A stretch of DNA of 43,293 nt from Ewingella americana ATCC 33852 (GTDB lineage: Bacteria; Pseudomonadota; Gammaproteobacteria; Enterobacterales; Enterobacteriaceae), in the NCBI RefSeq assembly GCF_000735345.1, contig NZ_JMPJ01000044.1, forward strand, positions 1 through 43,293. Reading direction: 5' to 3'. A model generated the notes under the pieces. It did no database searches, was not told where the DNA came from, and saw only the letters and a list, made by a program, of their open reading frames with translations. Shown here one piece after another: positions 8,405 to 15,647 of the stretch. The translations under genes and the position numbers were made by a program. Positions within the stretch are counted from its first letter, which is position 1. Every line of letters starts with the position of its first letter.

Positions 8405-9412
8405 CTATCCCTTGGTACTTCGAACCGGGTTGAAAATGCGGGTGTTCAGCCAGATAGCCAGCAGAATGATTAAGCCCGTGGCGATTTGGGTATAGAACGG
8501 CGACATGTGCGACAGAATCAGGCCATTTTGGATAACCGCGATGGACAGCGCGCCAAGCAGGGTGCCGATAATGGTGCCGAAGCCACCAAACAGACTGGTG
8601 CTGCCGAGAACCACGGCGGCAATTACCTGTAATTCAAAGCCTTCGCCCTGATTCGACGAGCCACTGCCCAGACGCGCGGTAATGATCATCCCGGCCAAAG
8701 CCGCCGCCATTCCGCAAATCACATACACCCACATGGTGGTCGATTTGGTATTCACCCCGGCACGGCGCACCCCTTCGGCGTTAGCACCAATGGCGGTGAC
8801 ATAGCGACCAAAGCGCATATGGTTGAGCAGCACGTGCCCGAAAACTAACGCCAGCACGCCAAGAATGGCGGGCAGCGGCAGCCCCAACACCCAAGCGCGA
8901 CCCAGCAGCGTAAACGGACTATCGGCCGGAATTGGGATGGAGTAGCCCTGAGTGATTAACAGCGCCACGCCGCGAATAACCGCCAAAGTCGCCAAGGTGA
9001 CAATAAAGGCCGGGATGCCCTCATAGGCGATAAAGTAGCCATTGATGGCACCAATCAGACCGCCAAGCACCAGCCCGCCAATCAGCACCACGGGCCAAGG
9101 AAGTCCCCAGTTGTTCAAGGCGATAGCGGAAAGCGCGCCGACCAGCGCCAGCGTCGAACCGACCGACAAATCAATGCCGCCGGTGGTGATAACCAGCGTC
9201 ATGGCGGCCGCGACAATCAGCAGCGGCGCGCTTTGGCGCAGGATGTTTAACCAGTTGTATCCACTTAAGAAATTGTCCGTCGCGAAAGAGAACACCACGC
9301 AACAGAAGATGAAAAACACCGCAATGCTCACCACACCTGAGTGGTTGTGCAGCATGCGCCGGGTAACCGATTGTTTAATAAGTCGGGGACTGGACATGTT
9401 TATGATACTCAT
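8405..9412 (-). CDS. ABC sugar importer, permease (RbsC/FrcC type)
   Basis: A 335-residue polytopic inner-membrane protein of the ribose/fructose/xylose permease family. The family hallmark GGIDLSVGST is present at about residues 77-86, and hydrophobic segments run throughout. AAAGGG lies 7 nt before the first ATG. It partners with the ATPase gene 31 bp upstream and most likely with the periplasmic binding protein at 12042-13037. It is located inside an operon with two hydrolases, which implies the imported solute is modified by them. Confidence 0.9.
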   Translation of the reverse strand: MSIINMSSPRLIKQSVTRRMLHNHSGVVSIAVFFIFCCVVFSFATDNFLSGYNWLNILRQSAPLLIVAAAMTLVITTGGIDLSVGSTLALVGALSAIALNNWGLPWPVVLIGGLVLGGLIGAINGYFIAYEGIPAFIVTLATLAVIRGVALLITQGYSIPIPADSPFTLLGRAWVLGLPLPAILGVLALVFGHVLLNHMRFGRYVTAIGANAEGVRRAGVNTKSTTMWVYVICGMAAALAGMIITARLGSGSSNQGEGFELQVIAAVVLGSTSLFGGFGTIIGTLLGALSIAVIQNGLILSHMSPFYTQIATGLIILLAIWLNTRIFNPVRSTKG

Positions 9413-9443
9413 GGGTTTACCCTTTTAATTCACCAGACGGCGC

Positions 9444-10247
9444 TCAGTGGTGCACGGTTTCGCGTGCAGAGTGGGCTTCGAACTTCTGGCCGACAATCAA
9501 ATTCACAATGTCGGACAAGCTGGTTTCGGAGATTTGTCGGTCGGCAACGTTGGTCCCTTCGTACATCACCATGATGCGGTCGCAAACCAGGAACAGATCT
9601 TGCAGACGGTGAGTAATGAGGATCACGCTGACGCCGCGAGCACTGACTCGGCGAATCAGTTCGAGCACGGCTTCCACCTCGGCGACCGCCAGTGCGGCAG
9701 TAGGCTCGTCCATGATCAACACTTTTGGGTTGAAGGCGGCGGCGCGGGCGATGGCAATGGCCTGACGCTGACCGCCGGACAAATTGCGCACCAGCAGGCG
9801 AGTGTCAGGGATGGAGATCCCCAAGCCTTGCAGCATCTCGTGGGCCTCTTCGTGCATCTTTTTCTCGTCGAGGAAGGGGATGCCCAACACGCGAGTTTGT
9901 GGTTCGCGGCCCATAAACAGGTTGCCCGCCACGTTGACCGTGTCGCACAGCGAGAGATCTTGATAGACCATTTCGATGTGGCAGCGGCGGGCGTCAGACG
10001 GGTTAGCGAAATGGACATCCTGACCGTCAATACGCAGGGTTCCACCGGTCGGCACCACGGCACCGGCCAAAATTTTAGTCAGCGTGGATTTACCCGCGCC
10101 GTTATCACCGACCAGACCCAGCACTTCGCCGGGTGCCAAACTCAGGTTTACGCCGCGCAAAGAGCGGATTGAACCATAGGTTTTGGTGATATTTACCATC
10201 TCGACCCGGGGTGAACCAGATAAGTTTCTGGACATCTCTTGAGACAT
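9444..10247 (-). CDS. ABC sugar importer, single-domain ATPase (FrcA type)
   Basis: A 267-residue ATP-binding subunit with one nucleotide-binding domain: Walker A GDNGAGKST, signature LSGGQRQAIAIAR, Walker B VLIMDEPTAAL, and an H-loop in LITHRLQD. RbsA-type proteins have two such domains, so this is the shorter FrcA-like form and must dimerise. I start it at the ATG at 10247 (MSQEMSRN), with GGAGAG just before it. The longer open frame reaching 10364 would run across the LacI operator and lacks a ribosome site. It is the first gene of the ATPase-permease-PTE-M20 operon. Confidence 0.9.
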   Translation of the reverse strand: MSQEMSRNLSGSPRVEMVNITKTYGSIRSLRGVNLSLAPGEVLGLVGDNGAGKSTLTKILAGAVVPTGGTLRIDGQDVHFANPSDARRCHIEMVYQDLSLCDTVNVAGNLFMGREPQTRVLGIPFLDEKKMHEEAHEMLQGLGISIPDTRLLVRNLSGGQRQAIAIARAAAFNPKVLIMDEPTAALAVAEVEAVLELIRRVSARGVSVILITHRLQDLFLVCDRIMVMYEGTNVADRQISETSLSDIVNLIVGQKFEAHSARETVHH

Positions 10248-10653
10248 AATTGCTCTCCAACTGGTGAGGGGCTTGCGGGTGCAGCGCAAAAGTTCTGCCG
10301 CTGCTGACAATGCCGTCTTCTTGCCTCTTCCGATTTCTCTATCCTTGTAAACCGGTTTACCCAAAAGGCAAAAATAACGGCGATGTCTTTTCCCGCACCC
10401 GTAATGGTCAAAAATATTCTGAGTGTGGAACTCTGTGTCGCCGGTTTGAATCTAGCAGAATGTATGCCAGTTAATTCTGAGTGGAAAAGTGATCGGGTTC
10501 AAAAAATAAACAGGGGGTATGTTAAATCCATTAAGAATCAATGTGATGATTAAGTGACAAAAAGGCTAAAATTTTATTATTTGAGAGCTAATTCACATCC
10601 GTTCAGGAGGATTATGCAAGGTGGGCGATACAGGTGCAGGTTGTTAACTTGCA
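10248..10653 (-). promoter_or_regulatory. Promoter region of the importer operon
   Basis: This ~400-bp gap separates the lacI-type gene and its terminator from the ATPase gene. It is AT-rich in its right half and contains the LacI-family operator at 10347-10360. I see no convincing gene. A TGTGA-like motif near 10540 has a poor second half for CRP. The gap shows that the regulator and importer genes, although collinear, are separate transcription units. Confidence 0.55.
10347..10360. promoter_or_regulatory. LacI-family operator upstream of the importer operon
   Basis: GTAAACCGGTTTAC is a perfect 14-bp palindrome with the central CG typical of LacI/GalR-family operators. It lies 100 bp before the ATPase start and about 330 bp beyond the end of the LacI-type regulator gene, so local repression by that protein is very likely. 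I found no equally good copy before the binding-protein, pfkB or btpA genes. Confidence 0.8.
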
Positions 10654-10675
10654 CAAAAAAGGCGCAGTCGCGCCT
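10654..10675 (-). terminator. Terminator of the lacI-type gene
   Basis: Read on the minus strand, AGGCGC-GACT-GCGCCT is followed by TTTTTT, 16 bp past the stop codon. A second near-palindrome lies just beyond, at 10634-10654. Confidence 0.85.
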
Positions 10676-10691
10676 GATTCGTGCACTAAAA

Positions 10692-11720
10692 CTACTCAGC
10701 TGAGGATGGAGCCGGAGGGGCAACCGAGTCGCGCGAGATCCACTCCACCGGAATTCGCGACACCTGTGAGACATCGGGTTCATCGTTAAACAGCTTAATC
10801 AGCGTTTCAACCGCGACTCGGCCTAAATCCCTCGCCGACTGGCGAATGGTGGAGAGGCGCGGAGTGATCAAATCGGAGTAGATGGCGTCATCGAAACCGA
10901 CCAGAGAGAGTGAAGCCGGAACGGCCAGCCCGCGCTGGCGCATGCCATCGAGCAGTCCAAGGGCCAAATAGTCACTGGCGGCAAAAATGGCGGTCGGCGG
11001 TTGCGGCAGAGCCAGCAACTGGTCCAGCGCGGCGCGGCCAAAGGTGCGGCTGTAATCACCGTACAGCACCATGTCTGCGCTGTAGGGCAGGCCCGCGTTG
11101 ATTAATGCCTGACGAAAACCCTGATGGCGCTCGCGCACGCTCATCAATTCATCCGGTCCGCCGACAAAGGCAATACGCTGATGCCCGGCAGCAATTAGCT
11201 TGTTGGCCGCCAGTTCGCCGCCGTGGACATTGTCGGAAAAGACTTTTGGTACCGTGCTGCCGGGCACATCTTCATCCAGCAAAACCACGTGACGTTGGCC
11301 TTTCAACTGCTCGCGCAGCTGGCCGTTATCAGGGCGGTTAGTGGTGAACAGCAGGCCATCAACCTGACGGGTGTCCAGCCAGCGAATGAACTGACACTCT
11401 TTCTCCAGATTGTTGCGGGTAACGCACAGCACCAGACTGTATTTGTGCAGAGAGGCCGCTTCTTCAGCGGCATCGGCCAGCTCGGCGAAGAAGGGGTTGG
11501 CGATGTCCGGCAGCACCAGGCCGATGGTTTCACTGCCGCCCTTGCTCAATCTGCGGGCCAGACTGTTGGCGCGGTAGTCCAGCGCCTTAATGGCTTCCTC
11601 AATCCGCGCGACCGTGGGCTGGGGCAGAGAGATGCTTTTGTTGAGATAACGCGAAACCGTCGCTTTCGACAAACCGGCGTATTTCGCGACGTCGGACAAC
11701 ACTACCCGTTTTGTTCCCAT
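10692..11720 (-). CDS. LacI-family transcriptional repressor
   Basis: A 342-residue repressor. The N-terminal helix-turn-helix and hinge region (VVLSDVAKYAGLSKATVSRY, then a hinge helix ending in ARRLS) is classic, followed by a sugar-binding core. I start it at the ATG at 11720 with AAGGA ten bases upstream; an upstream in-frame GTG at 11738 overlaps that ribosome site and is less likely. It stands between the importer operon and the divergent binding-protein gene. The perfect operator at 10347 and the sugar-type importer make it the probable substrate-responsive regulator of this cluster. The inducer is unknown. Confidence 0.9.
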   Translation of the reverse strand: MGTKRVVLSDVAKYAGLSKATVSRYLNKSISLPQPTVARIEEAIKALDYRANSLARRLSKGGSETIGLVLPDIANPFFAELADAAEEAASLHKYSLVLCVTRNNLEKECQFIRWLDTRQVDGLLFTTNRPDNGQLREQLKGQRHVVLLDEDVPGSTVPKVFSDNVHGGELAANKLIAAGHQRIAFVGGPDELMSVRERHQGFRQALINAGLPYSADMVLYGDYSRTFGRAALDQLLALPQPPTAIFAASDYLALGLLDGMRQRGLAVPASLSLVGFDDAIYSDLITPRLSTIRQSARDLGRVAVETLIKLFNDEPDVSQVSRIPVEWISRDSVAPPAPSSAE

Positions 11721-12041
11721 TAACTTTTCATCCTTCACATAAGGGCTTCAGTTGACACGCTGCTCACAATGCCACGGATCAGATAAAATTTATACTTGAC
11801 AATTTTTTGACGTCGTTTAATTGTAATTAACAGTTTACCCGCATTACCAGCTTCAGCGAATACTCTCCGTTTGGAACGGTCTGTTTCGTTAAATCGACAT
11901 TCTGACGTGTGCCTCCCGCCAACATTCTCCTGAGTGTGCATATTTATATGCTTTCGTTCAGGTTTCAGCTGCTCAATGGCTTTCTAAAGTTGTTGCCGCC
12001 AGCTTATTGCATTGTCATCACCAAATCTTGAGGATGTCATT
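11721..12041. promoter_or_regulatory. Divergent promoter region between lacI-type and binding-protein genes
   Basis: This 321-bp region holds no gene. On the plus strand there is a consensus TTGACA at 11796-11801 with only a weak -10 (TAATTG) after 16-17 bp. A palindrome with arms GCATAT and ATATGC lies at 11938-11951, about 90 bp before the binding-protein start. No match to the GTAAACCGGTTTAC operator is present, so regulation may differ from that of the importer operon. Confidence 0.45.
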
Positions 12042-13037
12042 ATGTTGAACAACACCGGAAAGAAAAAATCACTTTCTCCTTTTAACGCTTTGAAATTAAA
12101 AAAAGCGGCCTACACAGCTATCGCTACTCTGACTCTTTCAATGTTCAGTTATTCTGCCTTTGCGGCGGATGCGCCAACCTATGCGTTGGTGCAAATTAAC
12201 CAACAGGCGCTCTTCTTCAATTTAATGAATAAAGGCGCGCAAGAAGAAGCCACCAAGTCTGGCGCGAAATTAGTTATTTTCAACGCCAATGACAATCCGG
12301 TTTCACAAAACGATGCGATTGAAACCTATATTCAGCAAGGTGTTAAAGGGATCATGGTGGATGCTATTGATGTGAACGGCATCATGCCAGCCATTAAAGA
12401 AGCTGCCGCTAAAAATATTCCGGTTATTGCTATCGACGCCGTATTGCCTGAAGGACCACAAAAGGCGCAGGTGGGCGTGGATAATAATAAAGGCGGCGCG
12501 CTGATTGGTAATTACTTCACCAAATACGTCAAAGACAATATGGGTGGGAAAGCCAAGCTGGGCATCGTCGGTGCCTTGAATTCCGCAATTCAAAACCAGC
12601 GCCAAAAAGGGTTTGAAGACACCCTCAAAGGCCACGATGGCATCAAAGTGGTGGGCGTGGTCGATGGCCGAAATATTCAGGATGACGCCCTGACGGCGGC
12701 AGAAAACCTGATCACCGGTAACCCGGATATGACCGCGATTTACGCCACCGGCGAGCCTGCTCTGCTGGGTGCGATTGCCGCAGTTGAAAACCAGGGCCGC
12801 CAGAAAGACATCAAAGTCTTTGGCTGGGATCTGACGGCTAAAGCCGTGAGCGGTATCGATCAGGGCTATGTGACGGCGGTATTGCAGCAAGACCCTGAGA
12901 ACATGGGCGTTTCTGCGGTTAAAGCCCTGAATACATTGGTAGTTGATGGCAAAACGGTCGAAAAAACCATTCAGGTTCCGGCCACTATCGTCACCAAAGC
13001 TAACGTGGATACTTTCCGCCCAATGTTTAAGCAGTAA
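12042..13037 (+). CDS. Periplasmic sugar-binding protein (RbsB-like)
   Basis: A 331-residue secreted binding protein for an ABC importer. The N-terminus has a lysine-rich region, a hydrophobic core and a cleavage site after SAFA, with the mature protein starting near ADAPTYALVQ. The remainder is a periplasmic-binding-protein fold of the ribose/allose/xylose type (family PF13407). The ATG at 12042 is preceded by TGAGGA at 8 nt; the longer frame from 12012 has no such site. It is transcribed away from the permease/ATPase operon, with the LacI-type gene between them. No other permease is nearby, so it should serve that system. Its first ~400 bp are AT-richer than the rest. Confidence 0.9.
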   Translation: MLNNTGKKKSLSPFNALKLKKAAYTAIATLTLSMFSYSAFAADAPTYALVQINQQALFFNLMNKGAQEEATKSGAKLVIFNANDNPVSQNDAIETYIQQGVKGIMVDAIDVNGIMPAIKEAAAKNIPVIAIDAVLPEGPQKAQVGVDNNKGGALIGNYFTKYVKDNMGGKAKLGIVGALNSAIQNQRQKGFEDTLKGHDGIKVVGVVDGRNIQDDALTAAENLITGNPDMTAIYATGEPALLGAIAAVENQGRQKDIKVFGWDLTAKAVSGIDQGYVTAVLQQDPENMGVSAVKALNTLVVDGKTVEKTIQVPATIVTKANVDTFRPMFKQ

Positions 13038-13090
13038 GCTTAATCAAGTGTGAAAAGCAGTGGCAAAAATAGTCGTTAAAAGTAGAAAGA

Positions 13091-13125
13091 AAAGAGCGGG
13101 TTACGTGACTTCTGCGTAACCCGCT
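13091..13125 (-). terminator. Shared hairpin between binding-protein and pfkB-family genes
   Basis: A perfect 11-bp stem AGCGGGTTACG / CGTAACCCGCT (13095-13105 and 13115-13125) has a T-rich tract after it only on the minus strand. It therefore terminates the pfkB-family gene, whose stop is at 13131, and may act weakly for the binding-protein gene. Confidence 0.75.
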
Positions 13126-13130
13126 AGCCG

Positions 13131-14045
13131 CTAGGCCAGAGGTGAATTTAGTATTTCCACCAGCTCGGTTTGGCTTGGAAATGCGCTAAAGGTGCCGGTG
13201 CGGCTGATGGTGATCGCCGCCGCCCGTGCGGCGCGTTGCAGGTCTAACTGCTGAGGGAAAGGCACTGAGCGGCGCAGCATTGAGGCCAGCATCACGGCCA
13301 AGAAGGTATCGCCAGCGCCGGTGGTATCCACCACTTTGCAAGGCGGCGTGGTGACATGCAACTGCTGGTCGGCAGTGGCGAAATAGACGCCGTCCGCCCC
13401 CAGTGTCACCACTACGGCAGAGGCTCCGGCACGCAGCAGTTCGCTGGCGGCTTCCACCGGAGGTAGATGAGACGCGGTGAAATAGCTTGCTTCGCCACGG
13501 TTGACTACCAGTAAGTCGACCAGTGGCCAGAGTTGTGAAAAGGCCGGTTTAACCGGCGACGGGTTGAAAACGGTCCGCAAGCTTAGGCGACGGGCCAGCT
13601 GGAAAACGGCGGCGGTTTTCTCTAATGAGAAATTCCCCTGCTGTAATACAACATCACCGGGCTGTGCATTATTTAATGCCAGCTCAATATCCGCTAATGA
13701 CAATGCATCGGCGGCAGTGGTGGTAGTAATAATAGAATTATCGCCGTCGGCGGTATTTAATATAAGTGAGGTGTCTGTGCGACAGTTTAATGATTCTTCC
13801 GGAAATAGTTTCAATAACTCTTGGGCTAATTGCTGGCGACACCATTGGCCCTGATTATCATTTCCGGTTGCGGCAATTAGCACAGTGCTCACTGCGCAAC
13901 GTGAAAGAATAACCGCTTGATTAGCGCCTTTTCCGCCCAGATCTTGATTTATTTTCTGGCCGTGAATCGATGCGCCTTTTTCAGGTATTTCATTTATTAC
14001 ATACGTTTCGTCAACGCCTGTATTACCTACGACGAATACACGCAT
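13131..14045 (-). CDS. PfkB-family (ribokinase-like) sugar kinase
   Basis: A 304-residue kinase of the ribokinase superfamily. Substrate-side motif GGKGANQA is at residues 37-44, NPSP at 161-164, and the C-terminal signature DTTGAGDTF at 240-248 includes the catalytic base D246. AGGGGA precedes the ATG at 8 nt. It would phosphorylate the sugar-like compound brought in by the neighbouring importer; the exact hydroxyl acceptor is unknown. Its start codon is only about 27 bp from the divergent BtpA-family start, so the two promoters must overlap each other's coding sequences. The 5' part of the gene is AT-rich compared with its 3' half. Confidence 0.9.
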   Translation of the reverse strand: MRVFVVGNTGVDETYVINEIPEKGASIHGQKINQDLGGKGANQAVILSRCAVSTVLIAATGNDNQGQWCRQQLAQELLKLFPEESLNCRTDTSLILNTADGDNSIITTTTAADALSLADIELALNNAQPGDVVLQQGNFSLEKTAAVFQLARRLSLRTVFNPSPVKPAFSQLWPLVDLLVVNRGEASYFTASHLPPVEAASELLRAGASAVVVTLGADGVYFATADQQLHVTTPPCKVVDTTGAGDTFLAVMLASMLRRSVPFPQQLDLQRAARAAAITISRTGTFSAFPSQTELVEILNSPLA

Positions 14046-14072
14046 AATTAATCCCCTAGAAGGTGAATGAAG

Positions 14073-14915
14073 ATGGCATCTATATCAGCAGGAAAACCAA
14101 GCGCGATTCAAGAAATATTTTCTCGTTCTAAAGCAATAATGGGTGTAGTACATTGCGAAGCATTTCCCGGCTCGCCAAATTATCAGGGTAAATCAATTAA
14201 TAAAATAATCGACGTGGCCTTAAAAGATGCTGATGCTTATTTAAAAGGGGGCATTCACGGGCTGATTATTGAAAACCACGGTGACATTCCTTTTTCTAAA
14301 CCAGAAAATATTGGTCATGAGACGGCAGCATTTATGTCGGTGATCACTGACCGAATTAAACAAGAGTTTGGCGTGCCGCTGGGCATTAACGTATTAGCCA
14401 ACGCGGCGATCCCGGCATTAGCCACGGCGTTGGCCGGTGGCGCAGACTTCATCCGCGTCAACCAGTGGGCCAACGCCTACATCGCCAACGAAGGCTTTAT
14501 TGAAGGCGCCGCCGCCACCGCGCTGCGCTATCGCTCCCAGCTGCGCGCCGAGCACATCAAAATCTTCGCCGACAGCCACGTGAAACACGGCAGTCACGCC
14601 ATTGTCGCCGACCGTTCAATCCCAGAATTAACCCGCGACGTCGACTTCTTCTTAGCTGACGGCGTGATTGCCACCGGCCAGCGCACCGGCGACAGCGCCA
14701 CCATGGAAGAGATCGACGAAATCCGCTCGGCCACCGAGCTGCCTCTGCTGGTGGGTTCAGGCGTTACGCCGGACAATATTTGCGCTATTTTACAGCGTAC
14801 GCAGGGGGTGATTGTTGCCAGCACGCTGAAGTTTGGCGGCGTGTGGTGGAATCAGGTTGAACTGGAGCGAGTTAAACACTTCATGTCTATCGCTCGCGCT
14901 GAGCTGGAGGACTAA
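14073..14915 (+). CDS. BtpA/SgcQ-family TIM-barrel protein
   Basis: A 280-residue protein of the BtpA family (relatives: cyanobacterial BtpA and E. coli SgcQ). The typical opening appears as KAIMGVVHCEAFPGSP, followed by barrel motifs such as HGLIIENHGD, LGINVLANA and LPLLVGSGV. SgcQ sits in a sugar-metabolism cluster, but no reaction is firmly established for the family as far as I know. I prefer the ATG at 14073, which has AAGGTG 7 nt upstream; the ATG at 14067 lies right against that site. It overlaps nothing, but the next gene starts one base after its stop, so the two are translated together. The first ~270 bp are AT-rich, the remainder GC-rich. Confidence 0.85.
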   Translation: MASISAGKPSAIQEIFSRSKAIMGVVHCEAFPGSPNYQGKSINKIIDVALKDADAYLKGGIHGLIIENHGDIPFSKPENIGHETAAFMSVITDRIKQEFGVPLGINVLANAAIPALATALAGGADFIRVNQWANAYIANEGFIEGAAATALRYRSQLRAEHIKIFADSHVKHGSHAIVADRSIPELTRDVDFFLADGVIATGQRTGDSATMEEIDEIRSATELPLLVGSGVTPDNICAILQRTQGVIVASTLKFGGVWWNQVELERVKHFMSIARAELED

Positions 14916-14916
14916 T

Positions 14917-15582
14917 ATGTCGACCGCAATGGGAAAAAGTCAGAATTCGTTTACCGATTGGCTGCTTGAGGAGCATCAGGAGGTCTGGCACGCCATGCAA
15001 TACCATCCTTTTGTCACCGGCATTGAAGACGGCAGCCTGCCTGCCAAGGTGTTCAATCAATATCTGGTGTATGAAGGGGATTTCGTGGCGACGGCCATTG
15101 GCATATTTTCCTATGCGGTCATTAAAGCGCCGGATATCCGCCATCAGCGCTGGCTGATTGGCGTGCTCGACGCGCTGGCAAATGAGCAAATTGCCTATTT
15201 CGAAAGAGTGATGGAGAAGCGCCACGTGACGCCGTCGGACTATCAGCGCAGTGCGCCGGACGTCTCGCGCTTTAGTCAGGGGATGCTGCGCACCGCGCAA
15301 AACGGCAGTTATGCCGAGATCCTCACGCTGATGTTCGGCGCAGAGTGGATGTACTACCACTGGTGTACCCGCGTTAGCCAGTCCGCCATTGCTGACCCTG
15401 AAGTGAAAGATTGGGTGGTGATGCATGCCGAAAAGACCTTTATCGATCAGGCAAGCTGGCTGAAGGCGGAGCTGGACAGCTGCGCCGCCACGCTGAGCGA
15501 GGAGCAGCGCCAGCACCTGTCGGTGCTGTACGGTCAGGTGTTGCAATGGGAGATTGATTTCCACAGCGCCGCCTTTGATTAA
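14917..15582 (+). CDS. TenA/PqqC-family protein lacking the catalytic cysteine
   Basis: A 221-residue TenA-like helical protein. TenA (thiaminase II) hydrolyses aminopyrimidines in thiamin salvage using a cysteine in a P-C-x-W context. Here the same place reads G141-A142-E143-W144, so that cysteine is absent. The C-terminal glutamate is retained (E212 in WEIDF), but the following FW pair is FH. The HPFVTGIEDGSLP opening is family-typical. The start ATG lies one base after the btpA stop, with GGAGG inside the btpA end. Loss of the cysteine and the sugar-catabolic setting argue against a standard thiaminase. It may act on another C-N bond or be non-hydrolytic. A heme-oxygenase-like fold is expected. 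Confidence 0.8.
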   Translation: MSTAMGKSQNSFTDWLLEEHQEVWHAMQYHPFVTGIEDGSLPAKVFNQYLVYEGDFVATAIGIFSYAVIKAPDIRHQRWLIGVLDALANEQIAYFERVMEKRHVTPSDYQRSAPDVSRFSQGMLRTAQNGSYAEILTLMFGAEWMYYHWCTRVSQSAIADPEVKDWVVMHAEKTFIDQASWLKAELDSCAATLSEEQRQHLSVLYGQVLQWEIDFHSAAFD

Positions 15583-15597
15583 CCCTTTGTTCAGTAA

Positions 15598-15633
15598 TAA
15601 AAAAGCCTTCCACTTGGAAGGCTTTTATCTTTG
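15598..15633. terminator. Bidirectional terminator between tenA-like and dap-like genes
   Basis: AAAAGCCTTCC / GGAAGGCTTTT (15601-15611 and 15616-15626) forms a perfect hairpin with A- and T-tracts on both sides. It serves both converging genes. Confidence 0.9.
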
Positions 15634-15647
15634 TGGCTCAGGCCAAA

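Noticed and set aside
10535-10560. CRP site before the importer operon
   Set aside because: TGTGA is followed by AGTGA rather than TCACA at the proper spacing, so only half of the motif fits.
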